Assembly (NCBI RefSeq): GCF_020379485.1
Contig: NC_063437.1
Location: 21,911,726 to 21,975,725, forward strand
From: Brassica napus
Taxonomy: Eukaryota; Streptophyta; Magnoliopsida; Brassicales; Brassicaceae
Length of the DNA: 64,000 nucleotides
Direction: 5' to 3'
Positions 12,033 through 27,200 of this stretch are shown here, one piece after another. The notes under the pieces were generated by a model. That model was not told the origin of the DNA, did not search any database, and was given only the letters and a program-made list of their open reading frames with translations. The position numbers and the translations under genes are program-made. Numbering within the stretch: the first letter of the stretch is position 1; each line of letters begins with the position of its first letter.

Positions 12033-12410
12033 GTTTTCACTTGGAAAGAGAGCTCTTCATATAATTGATAACATGAGTCACACTATAGGGACAAAATACA
12101 ATATGGTACAGAGATGGACAAATTGAAGAGCTATATACATACACTATGGACATCCTCTTACAGGGGCCGAAATACAATATGGATAAATTGAATCAATTTT
12201 TGGAAAGGCCAACTCGACTCGATGGGGGTGACGACAACAACTCTACCTACGATTAGATAGATAATTAACATGTGAGACAAACCCTGGTCTTTCAGAGTAT
12301 TTAACAACTTAAGAAAATCATATACAACCCTATTATCTGAGATGTAAAAGTAATGTACACCTGAGATGTGAAAAATGAAAGAGGAGAGAAGATAGTAACG
12401 ATCGTTATAT

Positions 12411-12584
12411 CTAAACACATTCCACATTCTACATTTTTATTAATGTATATTAAACTCTCTTTCATGGTAATGTATATTATATCTAAACACATTCCACATT
12501 CTACATTTGTATTAAAGTTAAGTCACACGATCTGAAGCCTATGATATTTAGTGTAGTTTTAAAATTTCTAAACACATTCTATAT
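12411..12584 (-). repeat. Left edge of satellite array: inverted monomer fragments
   Basis: Three pieces of the satellite monomer lie in reverse orientation. Examples are taaactctctttcatggta, the complement of the monomer's taccatgaaagagagttta, and ctaaacacattctatat. Just after it, from 12592, monomers run in the forward orientation. Confidence 0.75.
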
Positions 12585-12591
12585 ACTGAAA

Positions 12592-15270
12592 CCCATGTAC
12601 CATGAAAGAGAGTTTAATATACATTAATTCAAATGTAGAATGTGTTTAGAAATTTTAAAACAACACTAAAGATCATAGACTTCAGTATTTAGAACACTTA
12701 CCGAAAAACTCAATATTTTCGTAGGGGATTAACTCATAGATTTTGAGAAATTATCAAAAATATGAAAATATTGTTTTTGAGAAAAATTAAATATTTCGTA
12801 CATAGATTTTGAGAAACAAAATTCAAAAAATCTAAAAATCTAAAAATATTTCGTACATAGATTTCGTACATATGATCTAAAAATCTAACGTTTTTATAGT
12901 TTAATATACATTAATACAAATGCATAATGTGTTTAGAAATTTTAAAACAACACTAAAGATCATATGCTTCAGTATATAAAGAATTTACCGAAAAATTCAA
13001 CATATTCGTAGGGGGTTAACCCATAGATTTTGAGAAAAATTTTAAAAAATGAAAATTCTATTTTAATGCATAGTTGCATCCTTCACTAACATATGATGAA
13101 GATCAAAGAGGTTTGGAACCTTTGTTGTCTCCGTTTTTCTAGAGAATAGCGATTTTATAGTGGTTAGTCAACCAATTTAGGGAGTATTATGAAGTTTTAC
13201 TAAATTAATTGACAAAAAATTTAAACGACGCCCATGTACCATGAAATAGAGTTTAATATACATTAATACAAATTCAGAATGTGTTTAGAAATTTTAAAAC
13301 AACACTAAAGATCATGTGCTTCAGTATATAGAGCATTTACCATAAAAATCAATATTTTCGTAGGGGTTGTTAACCCATAGATTTTGAAAAAAATTCAAAA
13401 AGTTGAAAATTCTATTTTAATGCATTGTTGCATCCTTCACTAACATATGATGAAGGTCTAAGAGGTTTGGAACCTTTGTTGTCTCTTTCTTTCTAGAGAA
13501 TAGTGATTTTATAGTGGTTAGTCAACCAATTTAGGGAGTATTATGAAGTTTTACTAAATTAATTGACAAAAAATTTAAACGATGCCCATGTACCATGAAA
13601 TAGAGTTTAATATAAATTAATACAAATATAGAATGTGTTTAGAAATATTAAAACAATAGTAAAGATCATAGGCTTCAGTATATAGAGCATTTACCCATAG
13701 ATTTTGAGAAAAATTCGAAAAAATGAAAATTTTATTTTAATGCATAGTTGCATCCCTCGCTAACATATGATGAAGGTCAAAGAGGTTTGGAACTTTTGTA
13801 GTCTCCGTTTTTCTAGAGAATAGCGATTTTATAGTGGTTAATCAACCAATTTAGGAAGTATTATGAAGTTTTACTAAATTAATTGACGAAAAATTTAAAT
13901 GATGCCCATGTACCATGAAATAAAGTTTAATATACATTAATACAAATGCAGAATGTGTTTAGAAATTTTAAAACAACAATAAAGATCATATGCTTCAGTA
14001 TATAGATCATTTACCGAAAAATTCAATATTTTCATAGGGGTTATTAACCCATAGATTTTGAGAAAAATTTTAAAAAATGAAAATTCTATTTTATGGCATA
14101 GTTGCATCTTTCACTAACATATGATGAAGGTCAAAGAGGTTTGGAACCTTTGTTGTCTTCGTTTTTCAAGAGAATAGCGATTTTATAGTGGTTAGTCAAC
14201 CAATTTAGGGAGTATTATGAAGTTTTACTAAATTAATTGACAAAAAATTTAAACGATTCTCATGTACCATGAAAGAGAGTTTAATATACATTAATACAAA
14301 TGCATAATATGTTTAGAAATTTTAAAACAACACTAAAGATCATATGCTTCAGTATATAGAGCATTTATCGAAAAATTCAATATTTTCGTAGGGTCAACCC
14401 ATAGATTTTGAGAAAAAAATTTAAAAATGAAAGTTGTAATTTAACGCATAGTTGCATCCTTCACTAACATATGATGAAGGTCAAAGAAGTTTGGAACATT
14501 TGTTGTCTCCGTTTTTCTAGAGAATAGCGATTTGATAGTGGTTAGTCAACCAATTTAGGGAGTATTATGAAGTTTTACTAAATTAATTGACGAAAAATTT
14601 AAACGATGCCCATGTACCATGAAAGAGAGTTAGTATACATTAATAAAAATCTAGAATGTGTTTAGAAATATTAAAAAACAGTAAAGATCATAGGCTTCAG
14701 ATATAGAGTATTTACCGAAAAATTAAATATTTCGTAGGAGAACACATAGATTTTGAGAAAAATTCAAAAAAATAAAAATTCTATTTTAATGCATAATTGC
14801 ATCCTTCACTAACATATGATGAAGGTCAAAGAGGTTTGGAACCTTTGTTGTCTCTATTTTTCTAGAGAATAGCGATTTTATAGTGGTTAGTCAACCAATT
14901 TAGGGAGTATTATGAAGTTTAACTAAATTAATTGACAAAAAATTTAAACGACGCCCATGTACCATGAAATAGAGTTTAATATACATTAATACAAATGCAG
15001 AATGTGTTTAGAAATTTTAAAACAACAATAAATATCATATGCTTCAGTATATAGAGCATTTACCGAAAAATTAAATATTTCGTAGAGGGGTTAACCCATA
15101 GATTTTGAGAAAATTTTTAAAAAATGAAAATTCTATTTTAATGCATAGTTGCATCCTTCACTAACATATGATGAAGATCAAAGAGGTTTGGAACCGTTGT
15201 TGTCTCCGTTTTTATAGAGAAAAGTGATTTTATTGTGGTTAGTCAACCAATTTAGGGAGTATTATGAAGT
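12592..15270 (+). repeat. Satellite array, diverged subfamily A, left flank (about 7-8 copies)
   Basis: Direct repeats of roughly 317-360 bp. Diagnostic subfamily words are agagtttaatatacattaat, gtgtttagaaattttaaaac, gttaacccatagattttgag and gcatagttgcatccttcac. Copies differ from each other far more than core copies do, and some are truncated (for example 12780-12910). The block ends abruptly near 15270, where tattatgaag joins tatttaccgaaaactcac of the core subfamily in mid-monomer. Confidence 0.9.
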
Positions 15271-18200
15271 ATTTACCGAAAACTCACTATTTTCGTAGGG
15301 GGGTACACATAGATTTGAAGAAAAATTCAATAAAATTGAAAATACTGTTTTAATACATATTTAAATCATTTAATAAAATATGATGAAGTTCAAAGAGGTT
15401 TGGAACCTTTGTTGTCTCCGTTTCTCTAGGGAATAGCAATTTTATAGTGGTTAGTCTAATGATTTATGGAGTATTTGCAGTTTTGCTAAATTAATGGATA
15501 AAAAATTAGAACGATGTCCATGTACCATGAAAAGGAGTTTATCATATATTAATACAAATGTATAATGTGGTTATAAATTTTAAAACGGCCTCATATATAG
15601 AGCATTTACCGAAAACTCACTATTTTCGTAGGGGGTACACATAGATTTTGAGAAATATTCAAAAAAATTTAAAAATACTGTTTTAATACATATTTGAATC
15701 ATGTAATAAAATATGATGAAGTTCAAAGAGGTTTGGAACCTTTGTTGTCTCCGTTTCTCTAGGGAATAGCAATTTTATAGTGGTTAGTCTAATGATTTAT
15801 GGAGTATTTGCAGTTTTGCTAAATTAATGGATAAAAAATTAGAACGATGTCCATGTACCATGAAAAGGAGTTTATCATATATTAATACAAATGTATAATG
15901 TGGTTATAAATTTTAAAACGGCCTCATATATAGAGCATTTACCGAAAACTCACTATTTTCGTAGGGGGGTACACATAGATTTTGAGAAATATTCAAAAAA
16001 TTTAAAATACTGTTTTAATACATATTTGAATCATGTAATAAAATATGATGAAGTTCAAAGAAGTTTGGAACCTTTGTTGTCTCCGTTTCTCTAGGGAATA
16101 GCAATTTTATAGTGGTTAGTCTAATGATTTATGGAGTATTTGCAGTTTTGCTAAATTAATGGATAAAAAATTAGAACGATGTCCATGTACCATGAAAAGG
16201 AGTTTATCATATATTAATACAAATGTATAATGTGGTTATAAATTTTAAAACGGCTTCATATATAGAGCATTTACCGAAAACTTACTATTTTCGTAGGGGG
16301 GTACACATAGATTTTGAGAAATATTCAAAAAAATTTAAAAATACTGTTTTAATACATATTTGAATCATGTAATAAAATATGATGAAGTTCAAAGAGGTTT
16401 GGAACCTTTGTTGTCTCCGTTTCTCTAGGGAATAGCAATTTTATAATGGTTAGTCTAATGATTTATGGAGTATTTGCAGTTTTGCTAAATTAATGGATAA
16501 AAAATTAGAACGATGTCCATGTACCATGAAAAGAAGTTTATCATACATTAATACAAAGGCATAATGTGGTTTTAAATTTTAAAACAAATTTAAGGATTAT
16601 AGGCTTAATATATAGAGCATTTACCGAAAACTCACTATTTTCATAGGGGGGGGGGGGTACACATAGATTTTGAGAAAAATTCAAAAAATTTGAGAATACT
16701 GTTTTAATACATATATGAATCATGGAATAACATATGATGAAGTTCAAAGAGGTTTGGAACCTTTGTTGTCTCCGTTTCTCTAGGGAATAGCAATTTTATA
16801 GTGGTTAGTCTAATGATTTAGGGAGTATTTGCAGTTTTGCTAAATTAATGGATAAAAAATTAGAACGATGTCCATGTATCATGAAAAGAAGTTTATCATA
16901 AATTAATACAAATTTATAATGTGGTTATAAATTTTATAACGAATTAAAAGATTATAGGCTTCATATATAGAGCATTTACCGGAAAACTCACTATTTTCGT
17001 AGGGGGGTACACATAGATTTTGAGAAAAATTCAAAAAAACTGAAAAAACTGTTTTAATACATATTTAAATCATTTAATAAAATATGATGAAGTTCAAAGA
17101 GGTTTGGAACCTTTGTTGTCTCCGTTTCTCTAAGGAATAACAATTTTATAGTGGTTAGTCCAATGATTTAGGGAGTATTTACAGTTTTGCTAAATTAATT
17201 GATAAAAAATTAGAAAGATGTCCATGTACCATTGAAAGTAGTTTATCATATATTAATACAAATGTATAATGTGGTTATAAATTTTAAAACGAATTAAAAG
17301 ATTATAGGCTTCATATATAGAGCATTTACCGAAAACTCACTATTTTCGTAGGGGGGTACACATAGATTTTGAGAAAAATTTAAAAAAATGAAAATACTGT
17401 TTTAATACATATTTGAATCATGTAATACAATATGATGAAGTTCAAAGAGGTTTGGAACCTTTGTTGTCTCCGTTTCTCTAGGGAATAACAATTTTATAGT
17501 GGTTAGTCTAATGATTTAGGGAGTATTTGCAGTTTTGCTAAATTAATGGATAAAAAATTAGAACGATGTCCATGTACCATGAAAAGAAGTTTATCATATA
17601 TTAATACAAATGTATAATGTGGTTATAAATTTTAAAACGAATTAAAAGATTATAGGCTTCATATATAGAGCATTTACCGAAAACTCACTATTTTCGTAGG
17701 GGGGTACACATAGATTTTGAGAAAAATTAAAAAAATTGAAATACTTTTTAATACATATTTGAATCATGTAATAAAATATGATGAAGTTCAAAAAGGTTTG
17801 GAACCTTTGTTGTCTCCGTTTCTCTAGGGAATAGCAATTTTATAGTGGTTAGTCTAATGATTTAGGGAGTATTTGCAGTTTTGCTAAATTAATGGATAAA
17901 AAATTAGAACGATGTCCATGTACCATGAAAAGAAGTTTATCATATATTAATACAAATGTATAATGTGGTTATAAATTTTAAAACGAATTAAAAGATTATA
18001 GGCTTCATATATAGAGCATTTACCGAAAACTCACTATTTTCGTAGGGGGGTACATAGATTTTGAGAAAAATTCAAAAAATTGAAAATACTGTTTTAATAC
18101 ATATTTGAATCATGTAATAAAATATGATGAAGTTCAAAGAGGTTTGGAACCTTTGTTGTCTCCGTTTCTCTAGGGAATAGCAATTTTATAGTGGTTAGTC

Positions 18201-21200
18201 TAATGATTTAGGGAGTATTTGCAGTTTTGCTAAATTAATGGATAAAAAATTAGAACGATGTCCATGTACCATGAAAAGAAGTTTATCATATATTAATACA
18301 AATGTATAATGTGGTTATAAATTTTAAAACGAATTAAAAGATTATAGGCTTCATATATAGAGCATTTACCGAAAACTCACTATTTTCGTAGGGGGGTACA
18401 CATAGATTTTGAGAAAAATTCAAAAAAATTGAAAATACTGTTTTAATACATATTTGAATCATGTAATAAAATATGATGAAGTTCAAAGAGGTTTGGAACC
18501 TTTGTTGTCTCCGTTTCTCTAGGGAATAGCAATTTTATAGTGGTTAGTCTAATGATTTAGGGAGTATTTGCAGTTTTGCTAAATTAATGGATAAAAAATT
18601 AGAACGATGTCCATGTACCATGAAAAGAAATTTATCATATATTAATACAAATGTATAATGTGGTTATAAATTTTAAAACGAATTAAAGATTATAGGCTTC
18701 ATATATAGAGCATTTACCGAAAACTCACTATTTTCGTAGGGGGGTACACATAGATTTTGAGAAAAATTCAAAAAAATTGAAAATACTGTTTTAATACATA
18801 TTTGAATCATGTAATAAAATATGATGAAGTTCAAAGAGGTTTGGAACCTTTGTTGTCTCCGTTTCTCTAGGGAATAGCAATTTTATAGTGGTTAGTCTAA
18901 TGATTTAGGGAGTATTTGCAGTTTTGCTAAATTAATGGATAAAAATTAGAACGATGTCCATGTACCATGAAAAGGAGTTTATCATATATTAATACAAATG
19001 TATAATGTGGTTATAAATTTTAAAACGGCTTCATATATAGAGCATTTACCGAAAACTCACTATTTTCGTAGGGGGGTACACATAGATTTTGAGAAAAATT
19101 CAAAAAATTTAAAATACTGTTTTAATACATATTTGAATCATGTAATAAAATATGATGAAGTTCAAAGAGGTTTGGAACCTTTGTTGTCTCCGTTTCTCTA
19201 GGGAATAGCAATTTTATAGTGGTTAGTCTAATGATTTAGGGAGTATTTGCAGTTTTGCTAAATTAATGGATAAAAAATTAGAACGATGTCCATGTACCAT
19301 GAAAAGAAGTTTATCATATATTAATACAAATGTATAATGTGGTTATAAATTTTAAAACGGCTTCATATATAGAGCATTTACCGAAAACTCACTATTTTCG
19401 TAGGGGGGTACACATAGATTTTGAGAAAAATTCAAAAAAATTTAAAATACTGTTTTAATACATATTTGAATCATGTAATAAAATATGAAGTTCAAAGAGG
19501 TTTGGAACCTTTGTTGTCTCCGTTTCTCTAGGGAATAGCAATTTTATAGTGGTTAGTCTAATGATTTAGGGAGTATTTGCAGTTTTGCTAAATTAATGGA
19601 TAAAAATTAGAACGATGTCCATGTACCATGAAAAGAAGTTTATCATACATTAATACAAAGGTATAATGTGGTTTTAAATTTTAAAACAAATTTAAAGATT
19701 ATAGGCTTCATATATAGAGCATTTACCGAAAACTCACTATTTTCGTAGGGGGGGTACACATAGATTTTGAGAAAAATTCAAAAAATTTGAAAATACTGTT
19801 TTAATACATATTTGAATCATGTAATAACATATGATGAAGTTCAAAGAGGTTTGGAACCTTTGTTGTCTCCGTTTCTCTAGGGAATAGCAATTTTATAGTG
19901 GTTAGTCTAATGATTTAGGGAGTATTTGCAGTTTTGCTAAATTAATGGATAAAAATTAGAACGATGTCCATGTACCATGAAAAGAAGTTTATCATAAATT
20001 AATACAAATGTATAATGTGGTTATAAATTTTAAAACGAATTAAAAGATTATAGGCTTCATATATAGAGCATTTACCGAAAACTCACTATTTTCGTAGGGG
20101 GGTACACATAGATTTTGAGAAAAATTCAAAAAAATTGAAAATACTGTTTTAATATATTTGAATCATGTAATAAAATATGATGAAGTTCAAAGAGGTTTGG
20201 AACCTTTGTTGTCTCCGTTTCTCTAAGGAATAGCAATTTTATAGTGGTTAGTCCAATGATTTAGGGAGTATTTACAGTTTTGCTAAATTAATTGATAAAA
20301 AATTAGAACGATGTCCATGTACCATGAAAGAAGTTTATCATATATTAATACAAATGTATAATGTGGTTATAAATTTTAAAACGAATTAAAAGATTATAGG
20401 CTTCATATATAGAGCATTTACCGAAAACTCACTATTTTCGTAGGGGGGTACACATAGATTTTGAGAAAAATTAAAAAAAATTGAAAATACTGTTTTAATA
20501 CATATTTGAATCATGTAATAAAATATGATGAAGTTCAAAGAGGTTTGGAACCTTTGTTGTCTCCGTTTCTCTAGGGAATAGCAATTTTATAGTGGTTAGT
20601 CTAATGATTTAGGGAGTATTTGCAGTTTTGCTAAATTAATGGATAAAAAATTAGAACGATGTCCATGTACCATGAAAAGAAGTTTATCATATATTAATAC
20701 AAATGTATAATGTGGTTATAAATTTTAAAACGAATTAAAAGATTATAGGCTTCATATATAGAGCATTTACCGAAAACTCACTATTTTCGTAGGGGGGTAC
20801 ACATAGATTTTGAGAAAAATTCAAAAAATTGAAATACTGTTTTAATACATATTTGAATCATGTAATAAAATATGATGAAGTTCAAAGAGGTTTGGAACCT
20901 TTGTTGTCTCCGTTTCTCTAGGGAATAGCAATTTTATAGTGGTTAGTCTAATGATTTAGGGAGTATTTGCAGTTTTGCTAAATTAATGGATAAAAAATTA
21001 GAACGATGTCCATGTACCATGAAAAGAAGTTTATCATATATTAATACAAATGTATAATGTGGTTATAAATTTTAAAACGAATTAAAAGATTATAGGCTTC
21101 ATATATAGAGCATTTACCGAAAACTCACTATTTTCGTAGGGGGGTACACATAGATTTTGAGAAAAATTCAAAAAATTGAAATACTGTTTTAATACATATT

Positions 21201-24200
21201 TGAATCATGTAATAAAATATGATGAAGTTCAAAGAGGTTTGGAACCTTTGTTGTCTCCGTTTCTCTAGGGAATAGCAATTTTATAGTGGTTAGTCTAATG
21301 ATTTAGGGAGTATTTGCAGTTTTGCTAAATTAATGGATAAAAAATTAGAACGATGTCCATGTACCATGAAAAGAAGTTTATCATATATTAATACAAATGT
21401 ATAATGTGGTTATAAATTTTAAAACGAATTAAAAGATTATAGGCTTCATATATAGAGCATTTACCGAAAACTCACTATTTTCGTAGGGGGTACACATAGA
21501 TTTTGAGAAAAATTCAAAAAAATTGAAAATACTGTTTTAATACATATTTGAATCATGTAATAAAATATGATGAAGTTCAAAGAGGTTTGGAACCTTTGTT
21601 GTCTCCGTTTCTCTAGGGAATAGCAATTTTATAGTGGTTAGTCTAATGATTTAGGGAGTATTTGCAGTTTTGCTAAATTAATGGATAAAAATTAGAACGA
21701 TGTCCATGTACCATGAAAAGAAGTTTATCATATATTAATACAAATGTATAATGTGGTTATAAATTTTAAAACGAATTAAAAGATTATAGGCTTCATATAT
21801 AGAGCATTTACCGAAAACTCACTATTTTCGTAGGGGGGTACACATAGATTTTGAGAAAAATTCAAAAAAATTGAAAATACTGTTTTAATACATATTTGAA
21901 TCATGTAATAAAATATGATGAAGTTCAAAGAGGTTTGGAACCTTTGTTGTCTCCGTTTCTCTAGGGAATAGCAATTTTATAGTGGTTAGTCTAATGATTT
22001 AGGGAGTATTTGCAGTTTTGCTAAATTAATGGATAAAAATTAGAACGATGTCCATGTACCATGAAAAGAAGTTTATCATATATTAATACAAATGTATAAT
22101 GTGGTTATAAATTTTAAAACGAATTAAAAGATTATAGGCTTCATATATAGAGCATTTACCGAAAACTCACTATTTTCGTAGGGGGTACACATAGATTTTG
22201 AGAAAAATTCAAAAAAATTGAAATACTGTTTTAATACATATTTGAATCATGTAATAAAATATGATGAAGTTCAAAGAGGTTTGGAACCTTTGTTGTCTCC
22301 GTTTCTCTAGGAATAGCAATTTTATAGTGGTTAGTCTAATGATTTAGGGAGTATTTGCAGTTTTGCTAAATTAATGGATAAAAAATTAGAACGATGTCCA
22401 TGTACCATGAAAAGAAGTTTATCATATATTAATACAAATGTATAATGTGGTTATAAATTTTAAAACGAATTAAAAGATTATAGGCTTCATATATAGAGCA
22501 TTTACCGAAAACTCACTATTTTCGTAGGGGGTACACATAGATTTTGAGAAAAATTCAAAAAAATTGAAATACTGTTTTAATACATATTTGAATCATGTAA
22601 TAAATATGATGAAGTTCAAAGAGGTTTGGAACCTTTGTTGTCTCCGTTTCTCTAGGGAATAGCAATTTTATAGTGGTTAGTCTAATGATTTAGGGAGTAT
22701 TTGCAGTTTTGCTAAATTAATGGATAAAAATTAGAACGATGTCCATGTACCATGAAAAGGAGTTTATCATATATTAATACAAATGTATAATGTGGTTATA
22801 AATTTTAAAACGAATTAAAAGATTATAGGCTTCATATATAGAGCATTTACCGAAAACTCACTATTTTCGTAGGGGGGTACACATAGATTTTGAGAAAAAT
22901 TCAAAAAAATTGAAATACTGTTTTAATACATATTTGAATCATGTAATAAAATATGATGAAGTTCAAAGAGGTTTGGAACCTTTGTTGTCTCCGTTTCTCT
23001 AGGGAATAGCAATTTTATAGTGGTTAGTCTAATGATTTAGGGAGTATTTGCAGTTTTGCTAAATTAATGGATAAAAAATTAGAACGATGTCCATGTACCA
23101 TGAAAAGAAGTTTATCATATATTAATACAAATGTATAATGTGGTTATAAATTTTAAAACGAATTAAAAGATTATAGGCTTCATATATAGAGCATTTACCG
23201 AAAACTCACTATTTTCGTAGGGGGGTACACATAGATTTTGAGAAAAATTCAAAAAAATTGAAATACTGTTTTAATACATATTTGAATCATGTAATAAAAT
23301 ATGATGAAGTTCAAAGAGGTTTGGAACCTTTGTTGTCTCCGTTTCTCTAGGGAATAGCAATTTTATAGTGGTTAGTCTAATGATTTAGGGAGTATTTGCA
23401 GTTTTGCTAAATTAATGGATAAAAAATTAGAACGATGTCCATGTACCATGAAAAGAAGTTTATCATATATTAATACAAATGTATAATGTGGTTATAAATT
23501 TTAAAACGAATTAAAAGATTATAGGCTTCATATATAGAGCATTTACCGAAAACTCACTATTTTCGTAGGGGGGTACACATAGATTTTGAGAAAATTCAAA
23601 AAATTGAAATACTGTTTTAATACATATTTGAATCATGTAATAAAATATGATGAAGTTCAAAGAGGTTTGGAACCTTTGTTGTCTCCGTTTCTCTAGGAAT
23701 AGCAATTTTATAGTGGTTAGTCCAATGATTTAGGGAGTATTTGCAGTTTTGCTAAATTAATGGATAAAAAATTAGAACGATGTCCATGTACCATGAAAAG
23801 AAGTTTATCATATATTAATACAAATGTATAATGTGGTTATAAATTTTAAAACGAATTAAAAGATTATAGGCTTCATATATAGAGCATTTACCGAAAACTC
23901 ACTATTTTCGTAGGGGGTACACATAGATTTTGAGAAAAATTCAAAAAATTGAAATACTGTTTTAATACATATTTGAATCATGTAATAAAATATGATGAAG
24001 TTCAAAGAGGTTTGGAACCTTTGTTGTCTCCGTTTCTCTAGGGAATAGCAATTTTATAGTGGTTAGTCTAATGATTTAGGGAGTATTTGCAGTTTTGCTA
24101 AATTAATGGATAAAAATTAGAACGATGTCCATGTACCATGAAAAGGAGTTTATCATATATTAATACAAATGTATAATGTGGTTATAAATTTTAAAACGAA

Positions 24201-27200
24201 TTAAAAGATTATAGGCTTCATATATAGAGCATTTACCGAAAACTCACTATTTTCGTAGGGGGGTACACATAGATTTTGAGAAAAATTCAAAAAAATTGAA
24301 ATACTGTTTTAATACATATTTGAATCATGTAATAAAATATGATGAAGTTCAAAGAGGTTTGGAACCTTTGTTGTCTCCGTTTCTCTAGGGAATAGCAATT
24401 TTATAGTGGTTAGTCTAATGATTTAGGGAGTATTTGCAGTTTTGCTAAATTAATGGATAAAAAATTAGAACGATGTCCATGTACCATGAAAAGAAGTTTA
24501 TCATATATTAATACAAATGTATAATGTGGTTATAAATTTTAAAACGAATTAAAAGATTATAGGCTTCATATATAGAGCATTTACCGAAAACTCACTATTT
24601 TCGTAGGGGGGTACACATAGATTTTGAGAAAAATTCAAAAAATTGAAAATACTGTTTTAATACATATTTGAATCATGTAATAAAATATGATGAAGTTCAA
24701 AGAGGTTTGGAACCTTTGTTGTCTCCGTTTCTCTAGGGAATAGCAATTTTATAGTGGTTAGTCTAATGATTTAGGGAGTATTTGCAGTTTTGCTAAATTA
24801 ATGGATAAAAAATTAGAACGATGTCCATGTACCATGAAAAGAAGTTTATCATATATTAATACAAATGTATAATGTGGTTATAAATTTTAAAACGAATTAA
24901 AAGATTATAGGCTTCATATATAGAGCATTTACCGAAAACTCACTATTTTCGTAGGGGGGTACACATAGATTTTGAGAAAAATTCAAAAAAATTGAAAATA
25001 CTGTTTTAATACATATTTGAATCATGTAATAAAATATGATGAAGTTCAAAGAGGTTTGGAACCTTTGTTGTCTCCGTTTCTCTAGGGAATAGCAATTTTA
25101 TAGTGGTTAGTCTAATGATTTAGGGAGTATTTGCAGTTTTGCTAAATTAATGGATAAAAAATTAGAACGATGTCCATGTACCATGAAAAGAAGTTTATCA
25201 TATATTAATACAAATGTATAATGTGGTTATAAATTTTAAAACGAATTAAAAGATTATAGGCTTCATATATAGAGCATTTACCGAAAACTCACTATTTTCG
25301 TAGGGGGTACACATAGATTTTGAGAAAAATTTAAAAAATTGAAAATACTGTTTTAATACATATTTGAATCATGTAATAAAATATGATGAAGTTCAAAGAG
25401 GTTTGGAACCTTTGTTGTCTCCGTTTCTCTAGGGAATAGCAATTTTATAGTGGTTAGTCTAATGATTTAGGGAGTATTTGCAGTTTTGCTAAATTAATGG
25501 ATAAAAAATTAGAACGATGTCCATGTACCATGAAAAGAAGTTTATCATATATTAATACAAATGTATAATGTGGTTATAAATTTTAAAACGAATTAAAAGA
25601 TTATAGGCTTCATATATAGAGCATTTACCGAAAACTCACTATTTTCGTAGGGGGGTACACATAGATTTTGAGAAAAATTCAAAAAAATTGAAAATACTGT
25701 TTTAATACATATTTGAATCATGTAATAAAATATGATGAAGTTCAAAGAGGTTTGGAACCTTTGTTGTCTCCGTTTCTCTAGGGAATAGCAATTTTATAGT
25801 GGTTAGTCTAATGATTTAGGGAGTATTTGCAGTTTTGCTAAATTAATGGATAAAAAATTAGAACGATGTCCATGTACCATGAAAAGAAGTTTATCATATA
25901 TTAATACAAATGTATAATGTGGTTATAAATTTTAAAACGAATTAAAAGATTATAGGCTTCATATATAGAGCATTTACCGAAAACTCACTATTTTCGTAGG
26001 GGGGTACACATAGATTTTGAGAAAAATTCAAAAAATTGAAAATACTGTTTTAATACATATTTGAATCATGTAATAAAATATGATGAAGTTCAAAGAGGTT
26101 TGGAACCTTTGTTGTCTCCGTTTCTCTAGGGAATAGCAATTTTATAGTGGTTAGTCCAATGATTTAGGGAGTATTTACAGTTTTGCTAAATTAATTGATA
26201 AAAATTAGAACGATGTCCATGTACCATGAAGGAGTTTATCATATATTAATACAAATGTATAATGTGGTTATAAATTTTAAAACGAATTAAAAGATTATAG
26301 GCTTCATATATAGAGCATTTACCGAAAACTCACTATTTTCGTAGGGGGGTACACATAGATTTTGAGAAAAATTCAAAAAATTGAAAATACTGTTTTAATA
26401 CATATTTGAATCATGTAATAAAATATGATGAAGTTCAAAGAGGTTTGGAACCTTTGTTGTCTCCGTTTCTCTAGGGAATAGCAATTTTATAGTGGTTAGT
26501 CTAATGATTTAGGGAGTATTTGCAGTTTTGCTAAATTAATGGATAAAAAATTAGAACGATGTCCATGTACCATGAAAAGAAGTTTATCATATATTAATAC
26601 AAATGTATAATGTGGTTATAAATTTTAAAACGAATTAAAAGATTATAGGCTTCATATATAGAGCATTTACCGAAAACTCACTATTTTCGTAGGGGGTACA
26701 CATAGATTTTGAGAAAAATTCAAAAAATTGAAATACTGTTTTAATACATATTTGAATCATGTAATAAAATATGATGAAGTTCAAAGAGGTTTGGAACCTT
26801 TGTTGTCTCCGTTTCTCTAGGGAATAGCAATTTTATAGTGGTTAGTCTAATGATTTAGGGAGTATTTGCAGTTTTGCTAAATTAATGGATAAAAATTAGA
26901 ACGATGTCCATGTACCATGAAAAGGAGTTTATCATATATTAATACAAATGTATAATGTGGTTATAAATTTTAAAACGAATTAAAAGATTATAGGCTTCAT
27001 ATATAGAGCATTTACCGAAAACTCACTATTTTCGTAGGGGGGTACACATAGATTTTGAGAAAAATTCAAAAAATTGAAAATACTGTTTTAATACATATTT
27101 GAATCATGTAATAAAATATGATGAAGTTCAAAGAGGTTTGGAACCTTTGTTGTCTCCGTTTCTCTAGGGAATAGCAATTTTATAGTGGTTAGTCTAATGA

